Shown here: positions 32,815-43,481 of the stretch, piece by piece
How positions within the stretch are numbered: the first letter of the stretch is position 1
How the letters are laid out: each line of letters begins with the position of its first letter
From: Adenophora triphylla var. japonica
Taxonomy: Eukaryota > Streptophyta > Magnoliopsida > Asterales > Campanulaceae
Length of the DNA stretch: 64,000 nt
Reading direction: 5' to 3'
NCBI GenBank assembly: GCA_022495995.1
Contig: JAFEMH010000527.1
Coordinates: 186,001-250,000, forward strand
The notes under the pieces: model-generated
The model's database searches: none
Told to the model about the DNA's origin: nothing
Seen by the model: only the letters and a program-made list of their open reading frames with translations
Position numbers and translations under genes: made by a program

Positions 32815-33980
32815 AGACATAGTATCTTTTGAGCTTATCACCGTTATTTGGGTGGACAAAGGGATTGCCGTCCGTGTCTGCAAGCTTCATGGCTCCTCCC
32901 GATAGTATCTTCGCACTACATAAGGGCCGATCCAAACGGGTTCCCATTTTCCCGGGGGTTGTCTCTGGTAGGGGGCTTTACTTTCAAAGACTAAGTCACC
33001 CTCTTTGATGTCTCTGGCCTTGACCTTTTTATCAAACGCTCTGGCCATTCGCCTCTGTAGGCTCGGGTGTGTTCCATGGCTTTTAGCCTTCTCTCATCAA
33101 GCGGGGCTAACTCATCATGCCGGCCGCGCAACCATTCTACTTCATTGACACTGTTTTCCAGAGGACCCTTAATGACGGGATTTCCAACTCCACCGGTAAC
33201 ACCGCTTCCATCCCGTAAGTTAGGGCAAAAGGAGTTTTTCCTGTGGCTGCTCGACAGACGTTCAGAGCCCCAGAGTGCTAGGTGCGGCTTTTCGGGCCAA
33301 TCACGACCACGGGTGGCCATCTTCCGGATGATCCGCTCGAGTGTCTTATTAGCGGCTTCCACAGCTCCATTGGTCTGAGGTCCATACGGGGACGACTTGT
33401 GGCGAGTAACTCGACTCCCGATGCCAGCCTATCGCAGCCTCCTTCGAAGTGTGACCCATTATCGAAATGATCTCGTTGGGCACCCCATATCTCGCACATT
33501 ATGTTTTCTTTGAAGAACTGGGCCACTTTCTGGAAGTGAGGACCTTGTAGGACTTGGCCTCTACCCACTTGGTGAAGTAGTCGATGGCTACCAACACGAA
33601 CTCGTGCCCATTGCTTCCGGTCGGGGCTATTTTCCCTATAACGTCAATGCCCCAAGTTGCAAACGGCCAAGGAGTCGTCATGCAAGACAGTCATGAGGTA
33701 AGAGATGGTTGAGGTTGGCAACCGCCGGCACTTGTCGCAGTTCGGACGTGCCGAACGCAGTCTGTCTCCATGGAGATCCGGTAGTAACCCATTCCCGAGG
33801 ATCACTTGCATCGTGGCTCGCATTCATGTGAGGACCGCAAGGACCATTGTGGACTTCGGTCATCAACTCTCTGGCTCTTTCTTGAGTGACACATAAGAGG
33901 AGTGGTCCTTGATAGCATTTCTTGTACGGGTTGCCTCCTAGGATGACATAATGGGAGGCCAACCTTTTCGTGGCTCGCAA
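32815..33980 (-). pseudogene. Integrase of gypsy E
   Basis: Reading leftward from 33980, the zinc domain has GPLLLCVTQERARELMTEVH and CGPHMN, then a frame change. The core has D in WGIDVIGKIAPTGSNGHEF with VAIDYFTKWVEAKS (33499-33681). The second D is in DNGSHFEGG (33278-33568 frame). E is in VEAANKTLERIIRKM (32991-33362). The C-terminal segment reaches about 32815 in other frames (GGAMKLADTDGNPF and KLKRYY). Motifs match Tat/Ogre integrase. Several single-base indels put the catalytic residues in different frames, so this copy encodes no active integrase despite its recent insertion. Confidence 0.83.
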
Positions 33981-34199
33981 GCTTTTGGCTCGACACCTTC
34001 TTTTGGTCTACCTTCTTCGTCTCTGAAAGCCGATTCTCCGTCTTTGAGGAATTGGTAAAACTGATTGTACCAAGGTTCCTTTATGGGCTCGGGTCCTGTG
34101 TCCACTTCATAACGTAAGGTGGGGCTTCTCTTCTACCCACTCTGAAGGGCTTTATGGCTTTTCCCTTGGAGATCTCTACCAATGAGGCTAGAGTAGCTA

Positions 34200-35138
34200 G
34201 GGCATCTGCGAATCTGTTCTTTTCCCTCGGCAAGTAGTGGAAAGTCACTTCTCTGAACTATCCAGTCAACTCCTCCATATGGGCATGATACCGTTGCAGA
34301 TTAGGGTCCACAGTCTTCCACTTGTTGGAGACTTGGTTGATGATCAGGGCCGAGTCTCCGTAAACTTCGAGCTCCTTGACATTTCTTTCTAAGGCAGCCT
34401 CCAAACCAAAGCAATGCGAGGCTTCATACTCGGCGACATTGTTCGTGGCGTGAAAGTTCAACTTGAGGGCTATGGGGGTATGCTCATCTTTCGGATCGAC
34501 CAATAGAATTCCTACACCATTTCCTCTTTTGTTAGCGGCTCCGTCAAAGAACAATTGCCATCTATTCTCGGCTCAACCGCAAAGATCCCTTCATCTGGGA
34601 ATTGGGGTTCGTGCCCTCTGTCTTCATTACTGGGGAAATTCGCCAGTGATCGACAATGCTTGACCCTTGATGGCCTTTCTGGTCACATAGTTGATGTCGT
34701 GATTCGCCAAGAAGAAGGACCACTTTGCTAAACGCATCGAGAGGGAAGGCTTGTCAAAGATGTACTTGATGGGGTCCATTTTCGAGACCAAATTCACGGG
34801 GTGGGCTTGCATATAATGCTTCAATTTGCCGACTACCTGCACGATCCTGCATGTGTCTTTTCACATGCCGAGTAATTGAGCTCACTCCCCCGTAGCTTCC
34901 GGTGACAAAGTAAATGGCGTTTTCTACCCGAGAGTCTTTCTTTTCCCGAGCAAGCTTAGCCCCAACCGCCGTGTTCAGGATGAGATAGAGCGTAAGAGGC
35001 TTCGTCTATGTGGGGGCATAGTACTTGGGGATGTACTAAGTATGCCTTGATCTCGTCAAAGGCATCTTGGCATTCTTTGGTCCATTCTCGTGTCCACATT
35101 CTTCTTCATGAGCTTGAAGATGGGCTCGCACATAGTGG
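34200..35138 (-). pseudogene. RT connection and RNase H domains of gypsy E
   Basis: 34627-34842 has HPVNLVSKMDPIKYIFDKPS and AKWSFFLANHDINYV, the first RNase H/connection of Ogre pol. 34258-34554 is the second RNase H, with FFDGAANKRGNGVGILL, ATNNVAEYEASHCFGLEAAL and VYGDSALIINQV, keeping the D, E and D catalytic residues. Between 34843 and 35138 the frame is disturbed by a short duplication-like segment. It lies between RT and integrase, as in other Tat elements. Confidence 0.8.
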
Positions 35139-36086
35139 TCAACCGATTGACGAAACGGTGATGTACCGCAATTTACCCATGAAGCTCTTGACTTCCGTCT
35201 GGGTTTGAGGTGGCCTCATATCCATGATGGCTTTGATCTTTCGGGGGTCAACTTCTATACCTCGCTCCGTGACCATATACCCAAGCACTTTTCCCCTTGT
35301 CACTCCGAAGGTGCATTTGGCAGGGTTTAGTCTCATGGAATGCTGTCTCAACCTCTCAAAGAATTTTCGTAGGTCAACAAAGTGCTGCCCACCCTCTCCT
35401 TTGGAGTGGATTATCATATCATCTACGTAGACCTCAATCTCCTTGTGGATCATGTCATGAAAAAGCGCGGTCGCTGCCCTTTGGTAAGTAGCCCCGGCAT
35501 TCTTGAGCCCGAATGGCATTACTGTATAACAATAGGTTCCCCATGGTGTGGTGAAGGCTGTCTTTTCCTGGTCTTTCTCGGCCATCTTGATCTGGTTGTA
35601 GCCTGCAAAACCATCAACGAAGGATTTGACTTCGTAGTTGGCAGTGGAGTCCACCAGGATGTCTATGTTTGGCAGAGGGTAGTCGTCTTTAGGGCTGGCC
35701 TTGTTCAGATCTCGGAAATCCACACAGCAGCGCACCTTCCCATTGGCCTTGGTTACGGTCACGATGTTGGACAACCATGTCGGGTATTCAATGACTCTGA
35801 TGAACCCTACCCGCAGAGCTTCTCAATTTCTTCTTTGACCTGTAGAGACCATTCCGGCTTAATCTTTCTCGGTTTACGCTTTGCGGCTTAGCATCTCGGT
35901 GCTAGATGGATTCTGTGTTCTACTATCGAACCTGTCTAGCCCCGGCATATCCTTGTATGACCATGCAAACACATCGACGTATTCTCCGAGCGGCTCGATC
36001 AATCCGTCCCTTTCAACCCCCTGGAAGAAGCTTCCAATCTGTGTCTCTTTAGGTTCCTCAATAGTACCCAAGTTCACACTTATCAA
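35139..36086 (-). pseudogene. Reverse transcriptase of gypsy E
   Basis: An upstream part at 35874-36086 (MISVNLGTIEEPKETQIGSF and EYVDVFAWSYKDMPGLD) precedes the RT proper at 35139-35774. The RT has GKVRCCVDFRDLNKASPKDD, FVDGFAGYNQIKM, VMPFGLKNAGATYQRA and EVYVDDMIIHSKGEG. The catalytic YVDD and all core motifs are intact over 211 codons. A short out-of-frame stretch at about 35775-35873 separates the two parts. This is the best preserved gypsy RT in the window. Sequence style is typical of Ogre/Tat pol. Confidence 0.9.
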
Positions 36087-36923
36087 AACCTCCTCGCGGC
36101 TTGGGCCCGGTTTTCCTCTTTTTCGAAACCCGCTTAAAGATTTCTTTAATGTATTGTTCGTTTAGTGTGTTTGCATCTTCTTCAAATGATTCATTATTAA
36201 CTGTTGTTAAGTTTTGAGTTAATTTATCATTTGTTAAGTTGGCAATAAGAGGATAATCGAAGGATTTGTCATTTCATTCAAGATAAGGGGAAAGATGACA
36301 TCGATTACATTTTCATAATCCTCGGGCGTGAGGCCTTCGGATGACTCGAGGACTGAATTCAAAGATTCCCGACTCGACCGAATAGACAACAACGACTGGA
36401 CCCTACGCTACTTATTGACTCGAGGGGGACTTGACAAGGGTTGGACCGGATCTCACTCCTTCTTGCTATTGCCCTGGGAGTAGCAGTCTTGCCAGCGTTC
36501 TTCGTAAAATTGGAGACTTCGAACCGATCAAAAGCTTGCCGGAAATCATTAACAGCCTGGATCATGGAAAGATGGTGAGGGAAACTAAAGTAACTTGTTG
36601 CAATCTTTCAGCTAGCTCTTCCGTAGCGACTGGACTCATTGATCAAGGGTCCGACTCATCTTATCAATGCACCGCCGATAACTCATTTTCTCTTTCGATC
36701 TTGGACACCACGACCTTGTCGGTGTAGCCAACAGTAAGGGTTGGCCTCGGATAATGCCGATGAAGTCTTCTTCGTAGGGGATCTTAATTCTTCCTTGACT
36801 CGGCTATGTATTCAATAGGCTTTCGTGTTCTCGCTTCTAGATCTCGCTAGCTTCTCATTGAACTTCACGATGGCCACAAATTCAGCCCTTTTTGCTTCAA
36901 GAGGCTCACTATACATGGGGATA
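36087..36923 (-). other. Region between the 36.9-37.3 kb ORF and RT of gypsy E
   Basis: This is where protease is expected. Only fragments are open (for example 36359-36565), and no DSG or DTG active site is recognised. It may hold decayed protease or a deletion junction. Confidence 0.4.
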
Positions 36924-37331
36924 TCAGCCGGATCGTGCTTGGGGTGACGGGTTCCTTGACAGTTCCTTGGCATAACCGACATAGTAGTCGAACTTGCCCG
37001 AAGGCTCTCCCAAAGTTCCTACGCTCTCGTCCCCGCCTTCGTATCTTTCCTTAAGCTTCTGCTGTGTGGACTTTCTCTTCTTCTTCTTCCTTGAAGGAGC
37101 GTCCTCATTGATCCATTCTTGATACTCATACTCTAAGCAGTCTTCACAATCACATACATCATACCAGATGTGAGGCTTGGGTTGAACTGGGATAGCCCCT
37201 CCAATTGTTTGGTCATTACCGTTGTGGATTACCATGTTGGCCATTTTGACACTGAAAAGCCGACAAAACCGAGGATTCAGCGAACTGTCTGAGGATTCTG
37301 CGCTAACAAGTCGCTGACCCGGTGTTCTCAC
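36924..37331 (-). CDS. Short ORF upstream of pol in gypsy E, Cys/acidic and Lys-rich
   Basis: A 135-codon frame with a Trp-Tyr-Asp-Val/Cys-rich segment (IWYDVCDCEDCLEYEYQEW near residue 55). A basic run SRKKKKRKSTQQKLKERY is followed by GEPSGKFDYYVGYAKELS. Similar Lys-rich, STQQKLKERYE-type segments occur in polyproteins of Tat/Ogre elements ahead of protease, so it is probably a piece of the gag-pol linker. No zinc knuckle, capsid core or membrane segment is visible. The ATG may be internal to a longer original frame. Confidence 0.45.
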   Translation of the reverse strand: MRTPGQRLVSAESSDSSLNPRFCRLFSVKMANMVIHNGNDQTIGGAIPVQPKPHIWYDVCDCEDCLEYEYQEWINEDAPSRKKKKRKSTQQKLKERYEGGDESVGTLGEPSGKFDYYVGYAKELSRNPSPQARSG

Positions 37332-38992
37332 CCACTTCTTTCTCGCTGCGGGAAAGGGATAGGAAAGGTTTAGACTCGGGGTAGGTGTTTAGGCTGAAGG
37401 CTCAAGCAATATGCAAATTAGAATCTTCAAGTTTACTTAAAACAGTGTCTTTTATTAATATCTATTTGGTTGGAAAAGGGGTTCTGCCCTTCTTTTTCAC
37501 AACTACTCTAGATCCTGGATCAGTGGGTTCCGTCACTACGTCTATAAGCCCCTCGTATTCCACCTGTATTTCGACCTCCCAGGGTGGACAGCCCCGGGCG
37601 AGGGTCCTATAGGGCACGCGGATCCCACCAACCGAGAGTAAAGAACGCTCCTATCGGGTCTAGCGGGTCATAGGACTTTTCAACGCACGAGCGATGCGGA
37701 TTATAGTCAAGGCAATACCGGGAAAGTCTCGTCTCTCTGCCTTGACGGATCTTTGACAGAGTTTCGCTTGAGCGAATGACGGTTTTTGACTTTCGGTAAT
37801 GTCCGAGAGAATAATAGGCATGGGTCGGGCGGTAAAAAGCCGGATGACACAGTGTCACATTGAACTTCGTTGCATACGCAGTGCGTGAGTCGAAATCGAA
37901 GTCAATGCCGGTCAAGATCTTGCCAATTTTTCCTTGTCGGAATTTTGGCAGAGCTTCGCTTGAGCGAAAGATCTTTTGATTTTTTTGGCAAAGACTCGGT
38001 CTTGACTCTTACGCATTCCGTGCGGGTCAAGGTCAATAGTCAATGTCGGAGTCAAGATCCCACCGATTTTTCCTTGTCGGAATTTCGGCAGAATTTCGCT
38101 TGAGCGACAATCTTGGCTTCCGTTATGAGCTAAGGCTTGACCTTTACGTGGGTATGCAACTGGGCTATATGACACGGACTAGACCAAAAACCAACCAAAA
38201 GTCACGGTTTTTTGAAACGTGTGACACGGACTGTGCATTGGTCGACACTGGCTGCCATGGGGAGGTTGGGATGATTCCGTGCGCGCCCGGGAGCATCGTA
38301 AGGCTGTCCGTGACTGCAGCTGGAACCACCCTCGGGTTTGAAGGACGTGCGTGCAAAAGTGTACAGGATATATCAGGTGCGCGTAGTGTGCGGTCTTCCT
38401 AAAAATGTTCCTTTTTGAGTTAAAACAGAGATTTTCAGAAATGTGTTTTAAAGGAATGATTTTCGGGACGGGGGAAAATGCAACACATAAGCACGTAAAT
38501 TTTCTGGGAGCCCCAGTCATGGAGCCGAATAGCCCCAAGCCGCTAGGGCTGCGGATTAACCATGATTTTTCCTGGTGGAATTGCCACTGAGGTCGCCCGG
38601 TCAGAATTCAATGAGGATTGAGCCGTACGACTGCATGGATCAATTTTCCAGGTTCCACTCCTTTTGCTATTTTTCGGGTTATTTCCCGTTTCAAAGTATG
38701 CACAGATTCCAAGATGCAAATGATGCAATGCATGGTAAAGAAAGCAAGCGCGATTAATGGAATCGGCGATGGGAGTCTAACCCGCTCAAAGGGAAAAGCT
38801 TTCTTCTATATTTTTTTTTTCAAAATTATTTTTTTTCGAAAAGGGATACTGGTACGTGGATTGTTAAACCACCGGTTATCCCAACTCCCACGTCAGGGAG
38901 TGTACAGGAAGGGTAAGTGGTTTCCACCTATATACCGAGTATCAATTTTTTTTTTTTTGTTTTGAAAATAAAAGCTTTTCTCCTTTGGGTAT
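37332..38992. other. 5' leader of gypsy E, without recognisable gag
   Basis: 1.66 kb between the primer site and the first ORF. It holds two 140-bp direct repeats (TTTTTCCTTGTCGGAATTT at about 37928 and 38068, each followed by CGCTTGAGCGA), with a weaker third copy near 37760. A GCCGTACGAC half-palindrome lies at 38622 and T-runs near 38811. No gag core or CCHC was found in any minus-strand frame. Confidence 0.5.
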
Positions 38993-39010
38993 TCCCCAGC
39001 GGAGTCGCCA
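38993..39010 (-). other. Primer binding site of gypsy E (tRNA-Arg type)
   Basis: The minus strand reads TGGCGACTCCGCTGGGGA three bases from the 5' LTR. From general knowledge this resembles the tRNA-Arg primer site of Ogre elements, and it supports the orientation. Confidence 0.82.
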
Positions 39011-39013
39011 AAC

Positions 39014-40730
39014 TGTGAATGTGGTGCCCAAATTTTGTGTTGGATTCACGCGAGTTTGAAGACATCCGAGTTATTGGAAAAACGGAGTCGCCACGCCATT
39101 TTGATTACCTCAAAACTTTGAAAAAAAGGTTTTACTTGGGTTCGGAGGTTAAGTTACCCCTTGGGAAGAACGTTTGGCGTTCACCCAAAGTGCCTTGCCG
39201 GAGCAAGTCTCCCAAGATTTCATTAATCGTGCTTGCTTGCGTGCTTTCTTGTGTGCATGTGTTTGAAAATAGGGGGGGGAATGTCCCAAGTCGTCTTCCG
39301 GACGTACAAACCATTTGTTGGTTGTCGCTCGGGATTCCTTGGAATTTTATGTATTTGGGATTATGATCTCGTCCTCATCTTATGACTTGTGATCATCGCA
39401 TTTTAACCTCGGGACCCTCGGGACTTGCGTGATCGAGAGAATGACTCTCTTTTGGTCAAAGATGAGGTTCTTTAGGAAAGGAGGGTCCTTAGCCCATCGA
39501 TCCTACGCTTTAAGACGGTCGAGCTCGTATAGAGGCTTCATACTCTTTCTTAAGCGATAATCGGAGATATAGGGTTCAAGGTATCCCTTTCTAAAGAAAT
39601 ATGGAACCTTTAATGGAAGGAACGATGTAAAGATAGGATCTTTTACACCGGTCCGTTCCAAGGTTGGGGAAAGGGGAAATGCATGATGAAAAATGACACT
39701 TTAATGAAAAGATGACATTTTTGGGTTGCAAATGATGCACTTAGTTTAAAGAAATAATCTTTATTGCAAATGATGCATAAAGATTTGATTTTTATGCAAA
39801 TGATGCATTTTTGTTGAAAAAATTGGCATTCATTATGCAAATGATGCATAAAGATTGCATTTTGAAAAGCATATGATGCTAGTTTATGGTAAAGACATGG
39901 TCTTTAAAGCAAATGATGCTTGAACAAGGGGTTTTGAATGCAAAGGATGCATTTTTATTGAAAAGATTGGATTTTTATATGCAAATGATGCATAAAAATG
40001 ACATTTTTATTTGAAAATGGGAGTTTTAGGTGCAAAGGATGCACCTTTATGAAAAAAGACTATATTTTTATGACAAATGAGGTCTTAATGCATGCAAAAG
40101 GGAAAGGGGGTGATAAAGATGTGATCTTTAACTATGAATGCCAAGTCCCAAGCAAGATATATGAATGCAATGAGCAAGTATATCAATTAAAAGCAAGGTT
40201 AGAGCGTGCGAGGTTACCAATTGCTTCCTTTGCTTCTTTGGTTGGAGCTAGGAGGAGAGATTGGTCTTGGATCTTCAAGGAGGAGGGAGGGAGCTTCTTG
40301 GCCTTCTTCTTCACCTTCTTGAGCCTTCACCAATATTCTTCACGTCTTGGGAGTGACTGAGTGTATTGCTATGGATTGTGTGTATTGTTCTTGTTTTGAA
40401 ATGGGTAGAGGAGGGCTCTATTTATAGGCAGTCTGGATAAGGCTAATGAAGCCGTGCGGCCAGAGACCTTGGGCTAATGCAGCCGTGCGGGCTTATCCAT
40501 AATGACTCAGCATTCTAGAACCATGCAAGGTGGCATTATTCTAGAACCTTCTTCCTAATTAAGAAAAACGTGTTTCTTAATTAGGAAGGCTCCCTTCAGC
40601 CCTTAATTTAATTTGGGACTGTTCCAGAACATTTCCGGAACACTAGGAAGGTCCGGGGAATTACCGGGAAACTTACCGAAATTGCCGGGAAATTTAACCG
40701 GAAGGTATGAGCCAGATTTGGGTACTTACA
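39014..40730 (-). repeat. 5' LTR of gypsy E
   Basis: 1717 bp partner of 24511-26228. The TATA box on the minus strand lies at 40426-40419 and the paired GCCGTGCGG sites are at 40451 and 40482. CTAGG follows at 40731-40735. Confidence 0.96.
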
Positions 40731-42735
40731 CTAGGTCGCCATCATCAATTTTCATCTGAATCACCCTCTTCAAATTGTAACAATCGTCCGTTGCATGCCC
40801 TTTGCTTGGTGGTACTCACAAAAACTATTCTGATCTCTGAGTGCCGCTCCCAATTCTGGCGTTGGAAAAGATGGCAGCAAATGTACCATACTCCCTCCGT
40901 CTCATAAATAACTTCACTTTTTGCCATTTTGGGTGTCCCATTGAAAGCTTCACCTTTCCTTTTTTGGCAAAGAATCTTTACTATTCCCTCCACTCATTCT
41001 CTCTCCTACATTATTTTAATACTCACAACACCATTATAATTTATTATTCCCTCCACTCATTCTCTCTCCTATTTTCAAATTTCTCTCTCCTATTTTCAAA
41101 TTACACTCACAACATTTTTTCTTCCCACCTATTTTCTTAATTTGCGTGCCGAAGCCAAAATGGTGAAGTAAATAATGGGACGGAGGGAGTATTTAATATC
41201 TCGCTGGGCCTGGTGTTCAACTTAACAAATTTCACAATCTTTCTTGCCCCAAGGCCTCCTTCACGACCACCTCCTCTTCCACCTTGGCTGCCACTGTGAC
41301 CTCCTCTGTGTCTCTCCTTCACACTCTTTCTCACCGCAGAAGTTGATGCGTGAATCATTGAGACTTCATCTTGTCATCTCCTCCACAATATCCTCAAACC
41401 AGCTCATACAACTCGCCAGCGATTTCTGGCAACCTCATTCCCAGTTCTTGCTTGAAATGGCCAGGAAATAAACTTGCGTTGTAGAGCATGATGATGTTAC
41501 TTTTCTCTATGTTCGAGATTTGGTTAGCCACCTTCATAAATCTCTCTGTATAACTGGCTATCCCCTCACTAGGTTTCTGTCTGATTCTACATAGTTCTTG
41601 CTTTCTCACTTGTTGTGCTCCAGAGGCACTAAATCTCGCTAAAAACTTCCTATTGAAATCTTGATATCCCTTGATTGACAATGTGGCTATGTGAGGAACC
41701 ACTCAAAAATGTGATCAGTCAAAGTGCTAGCTAGAGCCCTGCACAATATCGCCTCATTCTTGTTGAGCATAGAAATTGTCACCTCAAACTCGCCAACATG
41801 GGTTCTCACTCTTGTACTATCTGAGTATTCAGATAACTTCGGCATGCGAATGGTTGGATCTGGGTCAGCATTCTGAATTTCCTACACAAAAGGCGCCAAG
41901 TAAGAGTCCTTGTCCTCATCTGTTTTATTTCCCGCTTCTAATTCCTTGATCCTCCTTGCCATTTCTTTATCCAGTGGTCCTTTTCCTTTTTCTCTGTTTT
42001 CTCATGTCGCCTTGGCTCCTAGTCCCTACGAGACCTTTCGAAATCACGCGACCTTCCTTCTGAGTGCCTTGAGTGGCTTGGCCTATACGTCTTATCCATG
42101 GTTGACAAATCTCCTGAGACCTCCTTTTTCCATCTTTGACAAATCTCCTGAGACCTCCTTCGAATCTTGCCACCTTCTCGCCTTTCTACCTAAGGCCTGT
42201 CCTTCGGTGGCGGCAAGTCACGGTCTCGCCTATCTTGCCCCTTTGATACGCTTTGACTAACTGCTTGTCCCCTTACTGGACTATTTTCGGTTGTCCTCTC
42301 CATAACATTCTGCTGGATTTAAGTTGGCTCTTGTCTCATTTCTATAAGCCTGTTGTTGTTGGCGAGAATCTGCAACAACAGCTCATTGTTCGCTTTGATC
42401 CGCTCTGCTTCCGCTCTGATTTCGGCCTCTCTGAGGGGAAAAGGCTCTTGCCTACCACATCTCGCCCCTCTCCCATCATAGCGCTCCATATCTTCTCGCT
42501 CTCCTTCGAACTGTGGATTCCGTATCTGTTGACGGTACACCACCTTCTAGGCCTGATCCAATATGCACATAAGCTTCACTGCGTAAATTGGGTGTTATCA
42601 ATGCCAGGTTAGTGTTTAGGATGGTTTTTGAAGTGGTTCCTTTTTCATGCACCATTTTAAGGTTGTTTTTTCTGGGTTTCAAAGAGATTTCAAGAACAAA
42701 AGCAAGAAAAGATGATCAACGGAGAAGAAACTTTA
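40731..42735 (-). pseudogene. Gag of gypsy D, interrupted by a MITE
   Basis: Right of element E, D gag reads leftward from about 42680. An N-terminal charged part (42319-42543) carries REAEIRAEAERIKANNELLL. A retrotransposon gag core lies at 41394-41702 (YQDFNRKFLARFSAS, KQELCRIRQKPSEGIASYTE and LYNASLFPGHFKQELG). A Gly/Arg-rich nucleocapsid-like stretch at about 41200-41350 precedes the MITE at 40891-41189. The rest continues to 40731. A 36-bp local duplication lies at about 42102-42173. Stops between the frames show decay. Confidence 0.8.
40891..41189. mobile_element. Stowaway-type MITE in the gag of gypsy D
   Basis: Terminal inverted repeats CTCCCTCCGTCTCATAA and TTATGGGACGGAGGGAG-like bound 299 bp, with TA on both sides (40889-40890 and 41190-41191). 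The start CTCCCTCCGT and the TA duplication are hallmarks of plant Stowaway (Tc1/mariner) MITEs. No coding capacity. Inside are two near-identical ATTCCCTCCACTCATTC blocks. Confidence 0.93.
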
Positions 42736-42736
42736 G

Positions 42737-42755
42737 TCCCGGCAACGGAACCAAC
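42737..42755 (-). other. Primer binding site of gypsy D
   Basis: The minus strand next to the 5' LTR reads TTGGTTCCGTTGCCGGGAC, close to the TTGGCGCCGTTGCCGGGGA type used by many plant gypsy elements. Two or three mismatches fit the age of the element. Confidence 0.75.
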
Positions 42756-43481
42756 TGATACTGCCAAACAAAAATGGTTGCTCAGGCCCAAAGTAAGTTA
42801 TCCAGATTAGGATACTCAGCTGCCTTCTCCATGAACTCCTACACACAGAACACACGTGAACTAGACCGGGGGCGTCTCCGAAAAGCCCCTCCGGCGTGAG
42901 GATGAATACTTGTTCAGGTGAAGAAAAGAGAGTACAATGGAAACTGCAAAAATCATTGTAAAATGTACTTGAGACTTACATATTCAGGTTCTAGGTCTTG
43001 TTTATATACTTCCTCCTGTCAAGTGCATTTCACATGTACTTTACCACGTGTCGTATTTCTATTGAATGTGCATGAGCACTCAAAGTTAGTGGAGACGTCA
43101 CCCTTTTTCTGACAGGTAGTTCATCATTTCATAACGGATTTGTGGGCCCAAATATCACGTATTTGGCTGCTTCTGGAATATTTTTGTTTGCTCACATGTC
43201 GCCAATGGGCGACATTCTTGCTAGGGCGACAACTCTTTACTATTGCCGTTTGTCAGAATCTCGTCATTCGAGATTTTACTTTGAGACTACACTGTTACTA
43301 TTTGAAGATGAGCCCTAATGGGCTTCTCCCTGGGTCCCGTTTCCCGCCAACCTACTGGTAACGTCACCATGTTCCCTTTAATCTGTTTTGGGTCTAGTTT
43401 CTTGTTACTTGATCCATTCTTGATGTATTTGGCCCCATGAAATCTGTGTAGGCTCAAATATATTTTTTCATAATCATATCA
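42756..43481 (-). repeat. 5' LTR of gypsy D
   Basis: Pairs with 18807-19529. It is flanked on the right by TTAAT (43482-43486), matching 18802-18806, and on the left by the primer site. Its minus-strand TATA box lies at 43008-43001. Confidence 0.92.

Larger units (their letters stand above)
24511..40730 (-). mobile_element. Ty3/gypsy element E, Tat/Ogre-like, 16.2 kb, young
   Basis: LTRs at 24511-26228 and 39014-40730 start TGTGAATG and end TACTTACA. Perfect 5-bp CTAGG duplications flank the element (24506-24510 and 40731-40735). The primer site at 38993-39010 next to the right LTR puts it on the minus strand. Only about a dozen differences separate the LTRs by eye (under 1%), so it is much younger than D, in which it sits. 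Pol occupies 32815-36086. Two gene-like modules run the opposite way at 27728-31886, and a 49-bp minisatellite lies at 26852-27330. No clear gag is present. Confidence 0.95.
18807..43481 (-). mobile_element. Ty3/gypsy element D, Tat-type, split by element E
   Basis: LTRs at 18807-19529 and 42756-43481 share TGAT/ATCA ends. Both sides are flanked by a perfect 5-bp TTAAT. The primer site abuts the right LTR, so the element is on the minus strand. Gag lies at 40731-42735 and pol at 21058-24505. A gene-like ORF runs the other way at 20162-21056. Element E (24511-40730) is inserted between gag and protease, and a MITE is inserted in gag. By eye the LTRs differ by about one base in ten, so this is an old insertion. 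The integrase core is missing. Confidence 0.92.
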
